A program made the translations under genes and the position numbers. Source: Rhodocollybia butyracea (lineage: Eukaryota > Basidiomycota > Agaricomycetes > Agaricales > Omphalotaceae). From it: DNA of 64,000 bases. This document shows, piece by piece, positions 37,160 through 48,680 of the stretch. The notes beneath the pieces were generated by a model, which saw only the letters and a program-made list of their open reading frames with translations, was not told the DNA's origin and did no database searches. The first letter of the stretch is position 1, and each line of letters begins with the position of its first letter. The DNA lies in NCBI GenBank assembly GCA_015501585.1, contig JADNRY010000149.1, positions 92,480 to 156,479 of the forward strand. The letters are read 5' to 3'.

Positions 37160-37930
37160 TTGCAATAGCGAGGTGAGCATTAGTCCAATTTTTGTTCAAG
37201 ATGAACACAGTTACGGTTGTTGAGTCCATGACTCCTTTGTCCGAGAGCGCATAACCTCGTGTGGATGCTTCCGTTGCCTTCCTTCTGACTTTTAGTTTTT
37301 GTTCGATTTACTAAACGAGTGCTTACAATTTCTTTGTATACTAGATCTTTGCTACGAGTGTTGCGACGTGTTTTTGCTGGTGAGTTTATGATTTCCCAAC
37401 ACCACGCGCTTTTTTGTTGCGTTGTGTCTTCGAGTTCTTGTGCTAGAATTTAAATGATGAAACTAGTTGCGGATGTTAGAGTCAAAGACTCGTTGTCCTA
37501 GAGCGCAAAACCCCATGTGGATTATTCCGCTGCCTTCCTTCTGATTTTTACCTTCATGCTTGTCACCTTTTTTTCACTCGTTGTGCTCCCGGTCCTTGAA
37601 CTAAAATCGAACCTCTTTTGTTCAGATGGAATTTTGTTACGAGACATTCTGGGATAGAAGGCCTACATAGGAAAGGGTGCCAGCAGCTGCACAAATCCTT
37701 GAGATTCGAGTTCCTGTTCCAACTATGCCAGCAGGATAAACGGTATCATTGACAAGAAGCATGTGCAGGCTCTGTGCCTCTTCCTTCCACTTCATCGAAG
37801 GCTTTTCGACCTTTAGATAATATTGAGGTTGAACTTCGGTTGAACGTCGGACATCCTCATGGACCATTCTAGACCGCAAGAACCTGCCAAGGGATATCTG
37901 TATACAAGCGGTGATGAGAGATGTCAGGGG
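37160..37930 (+). repeat. Diverged direct repeats, copies 2 (partial) and 3
   Basis: 37190-37380 carries the ACGGTTGTTGAGTCCATGACTC / GAGAGCGCATAACC / CTTCCTTCTGA landmarks once. 37345-37930 repeats them (TTGCGGATGTTAGAGTCAAA, GAGCGCAAAACCCC, CTTCCTTCTGA) and continues with the landmarks of copy 1. The unit has therefore been duplicated at least twice. Confidence 0.5.
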
Positions 37931-38657
37931 ATATCCTGTTTGCCAATATAGGGTCTTGTTCAAGTACGAAGCTTTTCATATGTTGGCTCTCATCCTGTTA
38001 ACTGATTCTTTCTTTTCTTAGCTTATGGGATAGCCCCTTCCGCACGCACCTATGGTGATGTGCGAAGTTAGGAATCCCCTGGAGCTAACCCGAAACTGCT
38101 CCATCGAACAGTTGTCGTTCTCAATATCCCCTACTCCTATCTTTGTATCTGGTGCATTAAAGTCTCTCTGTATCTGTCCAGTCACACGATCCTGAACAAA
38201 TACAGTAGAAGTTAGTACGAGTACATATCCTTTGAATCTATTGTTACAAGCCCACCAATCGTAATGTGCCGCTTAAACGTGCCTACCACGGGTTTGAAGT
38301 TTTTCCGAGGCAGTTTTTTGCAGCCCGAAGCTTGGACTCTTCATTCTTGAACAGAACTAACCAGGCTTTTCATCGAATAAGGTTATGTCTTTTCCGATCT
38401 ATTGGCGATGGTACTTCACCTTGGAAAATTTTTACAGAGCAACAGTCGACGCGACCTGGACGCGACCTAAACGCTGTCAGGTGACTAGAGCAGGCAATCA
38501 AATTACAAACGGAGAGCCGGGAAACGGATGACTCAGGATCACACTTCCTCCCGTCCCGCTTTCGGATCCTTTGATTCCTTTTTGACCCCAACCTCCATTG
38601 TTCTTTTCATAAATTTTGTTTATCCTGGCAGCAAAACCTTTTTCTCTCTGCTAGTTG

Positions 38658-41380
38658 ATGTACACAGACACAGTACCTGCTCAATCAATTCTAGGACGCT
38701 TTCTTTCAAACAACAGCGTTCATACGCTGCAAAATCGTCCGGATGTTTATCCGAGACGGCCACATATCCGTACTGATGATGTAGAAGAAACAGACCAAGA
38801 AACAGACGACAGTGTAAAGGGAATTGAGAGCATTTCAGATGCTACCGATGTCCAACAGCCTTTATACGATGGGTTGCCAGTTTCGGCCTCTCTTCCTCAG
38901 TCATTCCCAGCGCTTTCTCCCGCTGCCATGTTTCTTTCTGGTTTTAGTGCCTCGCCTTCAACACTGTCCCTGCCTGATGATGAAGGTGAGGTCGTTGCTG
39001 GGTACACGCTAGGCCCAATTATTGGTCATGGTGGCTTCTCCACCATCAGACGTGCATCCTCGACTTCCGGCGTTGTTGCCGTTAAAATCGTTCGTCGTTC
39101 CGACCTGTATAAGCAGGGAAATATATCTTTTGCTCAAAAACGACTCGACCACGAGACACTCATTTGGTCTTCCCTTAACCATGAACACATCTTGCCCCTC
39201 TTCACTTCATTCCACAACTCTTACGCTGACTTTTTTGTCACTCTTTTCTGTCCTGCTGGTTCGCTGTTTGACATATTGAAGCGTGATGGGAGCCCAGCAC
39301 TGCAACACGATGATGTCGGTACAATGTTTCGACAGCTTGTCAGGGGTGTTCGATATCTTCATGAAGATGCGGGTATCGTTCACCGCGATTTGAAGCTCGA
39401 GAATGTGCTTATAGACGAGAGTGGCACATGCAAAATTACGGACTTCGGAATGGCAAGGAAGATTGGCGAGATCCTCGAAGAAGAGGAGCCGGAAGAGCTG
39501 GAAGTAGATGGCAGGGTAGATGTAACTCATGGTGTCCATCGTGCTGCTTCTGTATCTTATACCTCTGCGCAACGACCTCTCAAGCCTAAACTTCCCCTTC
39601 ACAACTCCCTCATTCGGCCTCATCGTAACTCAACAACTGCGGCGACTGCGCGTGCCTTACCCAAAGGAATCTTTCAGCCTGGTTCTCTCCCCTATGCTTC
39701 CCCTGAACTTCTTCTCCCACCATTAAACTCGGAGCCTTGCTCCCCTCATCCTGCGCAGGACATGTGGGCATTGGGGGTTATGCTCTACACGCTTCTTTCC
39801 GGTCGATTGCCGTTTGTAGATTCGTATGACCCTAGACTTCAAATGAAAATTATACATGGTCAGTTCAAGCTAATAACATTCAGAGTAAGAAAGACTAGTG
39901 CTGACTATGACCTTAATTCACAGGGGTCTTCGATATGCCATCTGGCATCGGTCGGGGTACTGAACGTGTTCTGCAAGGTCTAATTGACAAGAATACCGAC
40001 AGTCGCTGGACAGTCGCCATGGTTGATGAAGTTTCTTGGGGTGTTGGGTGGGGTCATGAAGGTGATAGCGTGCCGGGTACAGATGAAGAATTGCGCCAAG
40101 AGACAATTTCACGTTCTCAATCTCGGCATGTATCGATAGACCCTCAGCTTGCCAATGTCAAGAAGGATGTGCTCGCCTCCGAAGTCGCATCTTCACGATC
40201 TGCATCTCGGCGTTCTGCGTCTCGAGCTCGACGCTCCCTTTCCCGAGGTCCCTTGCTGGCTCGTCGACAAAGGAGCTCTTCTCAGTGCAGATCCCCTTCT
40301 ATATCCGCCCTTAGATCATTCACCTCTGCACCGTCTTCAGCCTGCTCTTCGGATCCCCTCGAACCTGATAATCTGCTCCCTTTATCTCCGGCCTCCCTGC
40401 GAGGCATGCAAGAGCGGGGCCGTCGTCTCAGAAAGCTTTCTTATTTCATTTCAATGTCGAGATCCCCCAGCCCCAGTGTTTTACCCTCTACACCAACTGA
40501 CGCGAACCGTTCCCGATTCATTTCTCCTTCTCCTGTCGACGACAGAGCGGATGAATCTAGAACTAACGCGAATAGTATCATCAGAGGTCGCCTCAGGCTT
40601 CCTCGCTACGCTACCCACCATCAAGCCAAATCAGGCACTCATACGCCTCTTGAAAGTCTTGGTCATGGCACGCCAGAAATCTTTACCGAGGAAGACCAGC
40701 AGGAAGAATCTAGATGGCGCCTTCCAGGAGATCAAGATGATCTGCCTCCCGCTGACGGTGATAATAACGCTGGGGATGTGGAAGTGTCAGGGGTTGCAAT
40801 GGCCTTGGACCAAGATTATCTAACTTCAGGGGATTCGTATTTCCGCAACACCACGTCCCCTCCTCCCTTGTCGGAAAATCACGCTCGCCCAGTGTTTCGA
40901 CATAATTTGAGCATAACCCATTCCACGAGTGAAGGTAGTACCGGCAGTATTGCAGAGTTTTCCGTTACCGATCTTGTTCCAGAATCTTTCGCGTCTCGGA
41001 GGGGACATCTCAGCTCGTCACTGGAGCGTCCTCATAATACCCGCCAGAATCCGCACCATCCTCAGCATATCCCTCTTCATCAGCTACACCAGCCGTATAC
41101 CATAAAGAAACACAGACGCGCTGGAAGCACTCCTCCTGCCTTGACGTCTTTAATGGATGGCGGCTATGCTAGCGCATTACGATTCAAGGAGAATAAAAGA
41201 CACTCGCAATCGGCCTCGCACACTCCGTTCTCTGGCTATCCTCATACCTCCGCGAACTCTCTAGGCCCTATAGGACGGCACGCGCCTGAGCATTCTGGGC
41301 CCGCGCGCGCTGCACCTGTAACGGCCACAATCACACCTGTAGTAGTATCTGGTGTAACAACGACCGTCCTGTCTGAATAA
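38658..41380 (+). CDS. Ser/Thr protein kinase with activation-segment insert and long Ser/Arg-rich tail, 885 aa
   Basis: Exons 38658-39858 and 39924-41380 (2658 bases, in phase). The kinase domain starts near residue 115 with the glycine loop GPIIGHGGFSTIRRA. The ATP-anchoring Lys is residue 143 in VAVKIV. The catalytic loop HRDLKLEN begins at 242 and the metal-binding TDFGMA motif has its Asp at 262. An APE-equivalent ASPELL follows LPY about 80 residues later, so the activation segment has a large acidic and basic insert. DMWALGVMLYTLLSGRLPF and a shortened C-lobe follow. The second exon encodes about 480 residues of low-complexity Ser/Pro/Arg sequence, including SRSASRRSASRARRSLSRG, with no known domain. 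The overall look is CAMK-like fungal kinase. I cannot assign an orthologue. All catalytic residues are present. Confidence 0.92.
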
Positions 41381-42098
41381 CACACTGACTCGTCGTGTCT
41401 GAATAACGCACTGACTAAGTCGGTGTCCCATTCCTTTTCAACGCTGTTGTTATGATCATTGATAAAAGTAACCCCCACTGTTCTAACTTATTTTTCTCTC
41501 TCTTCCGGATCCTATTCGGTGTATACTTAGCTATCTGTTTCACGATTCTATTCCGCGTGTGGATACCCTTGCACATTTTTTGTCATTCATCTCGTACATT
41601 AGTAAAACCCTTACATTGTATGTCACTGTACTATTCATGCTTCTGTAGCAATTACGATTATTATGTCTTTTCAAGCCCGTAATTGGGCAAGTAAGACTAC
41701 TGAACATCCTGTTTTTCCTTCCTTCCTTCCTTCCTGATCGTTCACGATGCGCCAAGGGAGTATACCGGCGGACTGTCAATAATCTCCGCGATGCAACACA
41801 TTAAGTTCAAACCGTAGCTGCTCCTCAACTTGACTCAAGCGATCGATTTCAATGTCTAGATATCATCTGACCCAATCCGAAGCAGTAAGTACGCACAAAG
41901 AGCTGCGGCACAGCAAAATAAGAATACTACGTCTAGACAAGAATACTACGTCTAGACAAGAATACTACGTCTAGACAAGAATACTACGTACGACGTCAAG
42001 TACGTTTAGAAATCAGATCAATCTGCGACTCCTTGCTATAAAAGAGTCCAAACGACTCGAAGTTCCAGAGCAAACTCAACTTTTTACTACACTTAGCA
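41381..42098. other. Intergenic region with microsatellite and tandem repeat
   Basis: It holds a (TTCC)n run at about 41717-41736 and the 19 bp tandem repeat described separately. A TATAAAAG box at 42039-42046 fits the promoter of the downstream gene. Confidence 0.5.
41921..41990. repeat. 19 bp tandem repeat, 3.6 copies
   Basis: The unit AGAATACTACGTCTAGACA is repeated exactly three times from 41921 to 41977, then a partial fourth copy (AGAATACTACGT). It sits about 50 bp upstream of the TATA box of the nucleotidyltransferase-like gene, so it could act as an array of binding sites. Each unit contains the palindromes TCTAGA and TACGT(A). Confidence 0.9.
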
Positions 42099-42819
42099 AT
42101 GTCTTTATCACCCAAAGAAGTGCGAAAGGCAGCTCGAACAGCTATAACTATCTTCGGTGAATATGGCATGGACTGCTGTCTTTTCGGAAGTCTGGCCTGC
42201 CATATCAATGGAATGACTTATCGGGATCCCAAAGTAAGCAAAACCACCTTTGTCCAAGTTGAAGTGATCCAAGCTGACCTCTTGCTAGGACGTAGATCTT
42301 ATTGTCATAAACAACGGAAATCACGATACCGAGGATTTGAAAGAGATTCTGGTAAATGCAGACCCCAGATTCTACCTCGTCGAGTCGCAAAATCCAGCTG
42401 CGACTTATCAAGTATTGTGGTTTCGAATCGGGTCTGGCCGAGGCTGCAAAGTGGATATCCTGACCACTGGCCGATCCACCGACCTCAATATCCCGCGTGT
42501 TCCCGCTGGCTGCGTCGAGTATATCCATCCGTTCAATGATCTGCCTGTCATGCCTCTGATTGCGCTTCTGCTCTTGAAGCTGCAGGGATGGACAGATCAT
42601 CGGCATTCGCAGAAAAACCATGAGCGGGCGAAGGTGCGCCAGGATGTCGCGGATATCAGAGCGATGCTGAAGATCGCTATTGATGCGGAAGTACACATTG
42701 ACGACCAAGACTCCAAGTGGCTACCCCGCTGGTTCCGTAACCAGATGGGGGACAGGGTTGAAGAGTATATAGGGAAGTTTCCGGGAAGCCAGACACAATG
42801 GGAGAGTGTTGGACTTTGA
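42099..42819 (+). CDS. Nucleotidyltransferase-fold protein of unknown substrate, 221 aa
   Basis: Exons 42099-42233 and 42289-42819 (666 bases, in phase). An N-terminal helix (SPKEVRKAARTAITIFGEYG) leads into CLFGSLACHINGMTYRDPKDVDLIV. This is the classic hG[GS]...Dh[DE]h signature of the DNA polymerase beta-like nucleotidyltransferase superfamily, with Gly30-Ser31 and Asp46/Asp48. The third acidic residue is probably in GCKVDILTTG. A helical C-terminal part follows (LPVMPLIALLLLKLQGW, then RAKVRQDVADIRAMLKIA). The layout resembles stand-alone minimal nucleotidyltransferases rather than poly(A) or tRNA enzymes. The metal-binding residues are intact, so it may be active. Substrate and role unknown. 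Confidence 0.8.
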
Positions 42820-43071
42820 TTTCTTATGCCAAATTCCGGGGAATGAGATTCGAAAGTACTTATGAATATCCTGTAGTAATTATCGTCCAAAATCTGTTTA
42901 CGTTATCATGATTATGTTGCCGTCCTGGGTGCGTCAGAGAGGTTAGCCGACGCGCAGACTCGCAGCAGCCGTTATGACGAGTCGCGGCTCGAGAGTTGAA
43001 TAAAAGAGAGCAATTTTCAGCCAGTAAGTTCATCACCAACAACTCGTTTGCATATTGTATATTTCTCTTAC

Positions 43072-43650
43072 ATGGGTAATCTCCTCTGGTTTTTCGTCGG
43101 CGCTGGTGCCGCAACAATGTACGCCAAACGCCATAGCCAGGAGGGGTCTCATTGGGGTATGAACCACCGATGCCATAGTCATAACTCCCCCGGACCATCA
43201 CAGCCTTTGCCCTCTTCCCCTTCCGATAACAGTACTGCTCCCAAAGAGCAACCCTACTTTACTCCGTGGAATAAACCCACAGCCCCTCTGTCAACTCAAG
43301 ACAATTCTATTCCCCAAGGCTCCTCGTCGGATCCCTGGGCCTCTGAGAAGGAGCGCATAAAGGAGATTGGAACCCAGGTGGGGGTTAATGTATGTTATCA
43401 CGCTTCGATTATTGTTGGCTTGACTAATGATCCACTTAGGTTTTGGAATTTTCCGAGAGCACACTGGATACGTTGTTGTCCAGCATTGAGAGTATGAAAG
43501 CTGTAAGTCTTGGTAGTGAACCTTTGGAATTTATCTGACCATTGGGCTTGACAGAGAGTCGTTCAGCAACGATTGGAACGCGAAAAGCAAGAAGCGGAAC
43601 AGAGGAGGGTGGTGGAGGAACGGAAGCTGAATCCTCCTCGCTATGTTTGA
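43072..43650 (+). CDS. Small single-span membrane protein with C-terminal coiled coil, 158 aa, unknown function
   Basis: Exons 43072-43389, 43440-43502, 43555-43650 (477 bases, in phase). The N-terminus MGNLLWFFVGAGAATMYA is a short membrane anchor (MGN could also be N-myristoylated). It is followed by a His/Pro/Ser-rich region, SSSDPWASEKERIKEIGTQV, then EFSESTLDTLLSSIESMKA and a charged helix (RVVQQRLEREKQEAEQRRVVEERK) ending NPPRYV. The pattern resembles small fungal proteins of unknown function in which a TM start precedes an alpha-helical tail. No domain is recognised. Confidence 0.7.
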
Positions 43651-44268
43651 GCCGAAATAACAGAAGCTTGTTATTATAATACCTGTACTAATTCGTAGTG
43701 AGCGTAGTGTACATATTTATCTCGGTAACTTGATCGGGATTCACCAGTCGGCGGCGTCGGGCCCTCGGGCGTCCTATTACACTGCCACCAGCTGTCATGC
43801 TTCCTTTCTTCCGGTTACTTCCTCTGAACTTTTCAATGGCTACCTATGGCTACCAGTGGCTACCACGAAAGGCATCACCAAGGATCACCATCACTGAAAT
43901 ACAAAACATGCCATGCTTGGCAGCGGGCCCCTCGAGACGCTGAACCTTGTGTCTTACTCCGTGCAAACGTTGAAACAGTAATGGAGAACAGGATTGATTA
44001 CATCGCAAACGCACTAAGAGCTACTAAGAGTCACTAGTCAAATCCCGTGTCCTTAAATCTCTCAAATACGGCGCTGAAATGACCAGTTATCAGTTAAAGA
44101 CAAAGCAATTCAATACGCGCGCCCACATACACACTCGACGTTCGAAATCTATCATCCCATCAATTCAATCCACCCTGACAAGAAAGCGCCAAAGCAGTTG
44201 TAACGCCATCATTTCTCTCTCCCTTCTTGTTTCGTTCTTCCTCCTTGTTTTCTTTTTCAAAACTACAT
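43651..44268. other. Intergenic region
   Basis: About 620 bp, no gene seen. The last 100 bp are pyrimidine-rich (TTCTTTTTC runs), typical of a fungal core promoter and 5' leader. Confidence 0.5.
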
Positions 44269-45843
44269 ATGTTCGTTCCGTCGCATTTGCTTTTGGCTTT
44301 GGTTTTGTTTCGCGCCCTGGAGTCAACTTTGGCTGATCGAAATATCACCATCGACGATAATGACGGTGCTATCAAGTATTCGCCGGGGTGGAGTGTTTCT
44401 TCTGGGTTTAATGCACTAGACTATCAAGGTGCGTAAATCAAATCGAAAACCAACTTTTTTACAGGTCACTGACTCTTTGGTCCAGGTTCTCACCATCTTA
44501 CAGATAACAAAAGCGCTACAGCAAATTTTACTTTCACAGGTACGGTTTTGTACTTTACTTGAGGGTGTCATCACTCAGCTACGTCCACAGGTGTCGCCGT
44601 GTATATCATGGCTCCCTTATGGCCATTCGCGGTGGGCGCCCAGGCTGGTGTCGACGGTTCCTCTCCCGTCGCTATTGATATGCAGGATCATACTCATACC
44701 GATCCAACCGAACAAGCACCAGAAGATGTCAATACTACCGTCCTGTGGGGAATGGAAGGATTAACCAACTCTTCACATACTCTCCAAATCTCGTTCTGGT
44801 CCATTGAAGATTGGATGACTTTGGATGCCATTATGTGAATATTTTTTCCGAGTCCCCCGACGCAAGACTAACTATTGTCTAGTTACACGGTGCAAGATTC
44901 TTCAACTCCCACCGCTTCATCTACACCCTCCCCGACCTCCAGCCCGAAAAAATCCAAAAGCAAGACGGGCATTATTGCCGGCGTCGTCGCAGGCGCTGTA
45001 GTCTTGGGTTTGATTGCCATCGGCATGGCTATGTGCCTCACGCGCCGTCGGAAAAATACTGTTTCCGGAGTGAGTGGCGCCGCAGGGGCTGCTGCATTTG
45101 TCGGAGGTTCAGGAGGAACGACTGGGAGCTCCCGTACATATGAAGGGAAATCTTATGCCGGTACGGCTCATGACTCGCCAACAATGGTCCCTGTTCCACT
45201 TGGCAGCGCAGATTCATTCGGAAACAGAGCTAGTCAATACCCAGCCTCTTTCGCTGGTACTGCTGATCCTTACCGGGATTCCCTGAACATGCCTTCTCTC
45301 CCGAATGCAATGCCGACGAACCCAGGTTATGGACAGCCCTTATCACAGTACGGCGGGGGATCACAATACGGAATGCACGACGCAAGTGTCTCACAATATG
45401 GGCACCCATCTAACCACACATCATACTCACCTTACGATGCTCAACATGCATCCACTGCTTCTGCTCTGGCTGCTGCTACCGCCGCCGCTGCCGCAGGTGG
45501 TGCGCATCTACCTTATCCCGGTGAAAACTCTTCGAACCCTGCTGAGTCAAGACCGCCAACTGTACTTCCCTCAGCACCTCAGTCATTCTTGGCTGCTCCA
45601 GGACAGGTAGTGCTTTCTTATGCAGGTGCAGGTGCTAGTGCTGTTCCAGACTCATCAGTAGGTCTATCTTTCTGCGAGGATTTCTCGTGTTCTGACTTGC
45701 TTTTCTTCAAGGCTGGATCAAGTTCCTCCAGGTCAGACGTATACACGACCAAGCCTTCGGATGCATCGGATGAAAAACGTCGACTAGCTCTCGCGTATCG
45801 CTCTGAAGAGGAGGTAGATGAGCCCCCTCCAGAGTACTCATGA
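44269..45843 (+). CDS. Type I single-pass membrane protein with Ser/Ala/Pro-rich tail, probable cell-surface protein
   Basis: The ATG at 44269 starts a signal peptide (MFVPSHLLLALVLFRALESTLA). The ectodomain begins DRNITIDDNDGAIKYSPGW and continues FTGVAVYIMAPLWPFAVGAQAGVDG and QISFWSIEDWMTLDAI. A Ser/Thr/Pro stalk (SSTPTASSTPSPTSSP) leads to one membrane span (TGIIAGVVAGAVVLGLIAIGM) and a basic stop-transfer CLTRRRK. The cytoplasmic tail is rich in Gly, Ser and Ala (including a poly-Ala run near 45480) and ends DEPPPEYS. An intron at about 45658-45711 splices PDSS to AGSSSSRSD. This layout is common in Agaricomycetes and resembles stress or cell-wall sensors in outline only. Ligand and role unknown. 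Confidence 0.8.
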
Positions 45844-46324
45844 ACAACGATTTCCGATGTGTGACGCTGCACCTTCCATTCTTTTGTAAGAATAAATTAT
45901 TTTCACTCGAACTTGTGTTGTAGCATTGGACTGTTTTTCTGCTTGATACTGTAGCTCAAGCAAATTTGTTGGAGCCTTGGTCCAGCTCAAGACGCAGTGG
46001 TGTACATTCATATTCTTCCCTAGGCGCTGATTTATTGTGACCCTTTTGGAGGCTAAGCCTACTTACTGCCACCTCAGTGGTGTCCTGCCTTTCATTATCG
46101 ACGTCGATACCCTACTGCAATTATTTAATTTAATTAAAATGTCATTTCATGCCTGAATCTTCATATCGCCAAGAACGATCGTGATGTCTTTCCAAAACTC
46201 GCAAACTTCAATCCCTCCACGCGCATGTGTATCCTGGAGGTGATGATGGAGTCCAAAGCCCATACAATACTGTGATGTATGATGAGGGTTTAGGGGTCAA
46301 AGATGTGGTGGAGTCCCACTTACT
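45844..46324. other. Intergenic region between convergent genes
   Basis: 3' flanks only, with an AATAAA-like signal at 45891-45897. No gene seen. Confidence 0.5.
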
Positions 46325-47624
46325 TTAAGACGCCGAAGCAGTCAGCAGGCTGCAAAAAGACACGAGCAGTATCAGTATCAGTATCAATGCCTGAACTGTA
46401 GTGGAACCACATACGCTTCCAACAACAGACATGATCACAGTAAGTAGGCGCAGTACTACGAGGTGCAGGTGTGATTATTCAATGATTATTCCTCACTGCT
46501 GGGGCTTACCAAACAGAAGCTGTTGAGGATGTATGAGAATCACAACAAGATAGACGAACATGATTACACGTACTATGAATAACCGGGCTCCATCGCTGTG
46601 GAGAGAGTCAATGATATCAGCATGTGTTCTGTGGGGTCTTTCAAAGGCATTGTACAGTGCCAATAAGATTAGGAACAGATGAAAACCGAGCTGTTGAATA
46701 AAACGATCACTATAAGGATAAGCATAGCTTCAAACACTCCGCTACATACCAAACTTCCCAGCATATAAGGAAGAATCGAAGGGAGCTCAAAAATTATACA
46801 CGTTCTGAGAGCTGGGTTGTACTGAACGTGATCTGAGAATACGACAATGAAAATTCGAGATGTCCATTTTCTGGAAGACCAGTGTATTTACCTTGAGCAT
46901 CAGCCACCGTGATTATTGCGAGGGTAGTAGATGCTGTGATGAAGGCAGTAAATCCAGCGAGTAGGATGATCACCAAGTGTTTGCGCTTGTCCCATGAGTG
47001 ATAGACACGAAAGAGAATGAAGACTGGGGGACAGATTGAAATTTCGGGTCAGTGGAAAAAATGGAAAAGGATACTGCGAATGTTACTACACACATTGAGT
47101 GGTGCCAATAAATACCGTCGCTGTGAGAGCGAAAACCCAGATAAACCTACGGCACCTATAATTAACATTACTCTTCAGTTTGCTTATATTTCTCTTGGAG
47201 AATAACTAGCGTACTCCTAGAGAATAAGAGTCAGAAAGAAAGAATGCTGGCTACTTTTATCACCTACCGAGTCGTTGAGAGATGCTGTACCACTAAGAAC
47301 TAGTGGTTATTCGGTCAATAGGGTCTTCTGCACAAGTCGGGCTGAACGCACCATACGCAACATAAATGACTATGGCTTCGGTATAATATCGATTCATCAC
47401 ATAAGTCAATTTCGGGAAATAATCCCGGTTTGGGTTTGCCCAGATAGTGGATATCTCAGAATGCAACGTGAGTAAGTGGTCATAGAAGATGGATACAAGT
47501 GCAACGCCTGAGTAGGAAAAATATAAGAGGAGGGTTATTAGCAGGTAGAAGCTTAGAAGGATGACGTGCCAGAGAAGTATTTTGCGCGGGTGAGCGAATC
47601 AAGCTGGGTTATAACGGCTTCCAT
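46325..47624 (-). CDS. DUF6533-type multi-span membrane protein
   Basis: Starting at ATG 47624 the product reads MEAVITQLDSLTRAKYFSG. After splicing it continues VALVSIFYDHLLTLHSEISTIWANPNRDYFPKLTYVMNRYYTEAIVIYVAYG. The YDHLLTL...E...IW and NRYY pattern is the hallmark of the basidiomycete-specific DUF6533 family. Further spans follow (FILFRVYHSWDKRKHLVIILLAGFTAFITAS, then LPSILPYMLGSLLGFHLFLILLALYNAFERPHR, then LFIVRVIMFVYLVVILIHPQQLLF). About seven helices are expected. The first intron (47508-47569) uses a GC donor (GC-AG). The splice sites around 47200 and the extreme C-terminus are uncertain. Function unknown in the family; a receptor-like topology has been suggested by its seven spans. 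Confidence 0.75.
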
Positions 47625-48527
47625 CCGAAATACTTCCCCAACTGCAGTTGCAGTTCGACTTCAGAGCGAACGACGAAGAAAAAAAGCTTCAAGAATTAGG
47701 AAGAACAGAGGATATTGAATGATTCCGGGAAACGGTCTAACACATACCCTTATATAAAAATAATAGAGTGCTGATGAGGCTAGATGAGGCTGCGTAGCGG
47801 GTATTGAAGTCTTGCAGGATCAATCCCATCTTTTATGATTCCTAGATGGCGGGAACCCAGACTGGGAAGGGGCGGGCAAGGATAGATTAGCAGGAGATCC
47901 GAAGGATGAAGGTCCCAAATATGGCTACAAACTGTTCACATATCCTTCCTAGTACTGCGAGTTCAAGCTCAAGCGCTCAAGTTTCACAACACGCCAAACT
48001 AGCCCCTAGAATGGAATGATGGAAGTGAGATTGATGACATTGACGTGGTCCCTGTAAGTATGGTTTACATGTTGCTTGCTTGATGCATACTGAACGTTTG
48101 AACGGCTTGGATTAGCATCATGCACGTAGTCGTCATCGTTTAACGTTCAACGCTGCCAGTTCACCTACCATATAGTATTTTTTCACGCTCCTTTTACTTA
48201 GATATTTGATAAAACAAGGAGATCTTGGTTCGAGAGGGCCTCAGTTGATAAAGATCTAGGTCATGATCCTTTGGATTTGCCACTGACTGGCCAGTCATCA
48301 GCTCCAGGAAGGTCATCGACCTATCCCTCCCTGGATGTCTGGACCCTAGACCTCAACGCTTTCTCCTATCCAGGTTTCGTGTAAGTCACTTTCTGTTCGC
48401 TAACTTGTTGAAGTATTTTCAAGCTTCAAGCTTCAACCGTATCATTGATGTGGCAGGCGGGTTTACGATGTGATTTAGTAGCCCTGGCAGTACTAGTATT
48501 GCTTACCGACCTTGCACAACCCGCTGC

Positions 48528-48562
48528 TAGTAGTAGTAGTAGTAGTGGTAGTAGTGGTAGTA
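48528..48562. repeat. TAG/GTG trinucleotide microsatellite
   Basis: A run of TAG triplets interrupted by GTG triplets (48528-48562). It lies directly upstream of the first structured repeat unit. Confidence 0.85.
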
Positions 48563-48584
48563 TACTCGGCTCCGCTTTACAGCG

Positions 48585-48680
48585 GGGTCCCACAAGGGAA
48601 CAGCCGGACTCTAGGGGAGAGAGGCAGCGAGCTTGACCCACGAAGGGAAGGTAGACTGCAAGCTCTCCCAGAGAGGTAGT
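48585..48680 (+). repeat. Structured repeat unit 1 (candidate RNA element)
   Basis: About 95 bp, matched by the unit at 49060-49160 with roughly two-thirds identity. It can form a small hairpin CCC-ACAA-GGG, an outer stem CTCT/AGAG (48609-48612 with 48670-48673), and an inner stem AGCTTG/CAAGCT (48630-48635 with 48659-48664) around a conserved loop GAAGGTAGACT. In unit 2 both stems are kept by paired changes. Confidence 0.5.

Larger units (their letters stand above)
34390..38657. other. Gene-poor region of 4.3 kb with diverged internal repeats
   Basis: No recognisable gene. The region holds at least two, probably three, old copies of a roughly 500 bp unit (see separate entries). The last 400 bp should contain the kinase promoter and 5' UTR. 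Confidence 0.5.

Noticed and set aside
48225..48250. GGTTCGA-like motifs here and at 13963 and 19055 as possible tRNA T-arms
   Set aside because: No A box or cloverleaf could be found at the right distance.
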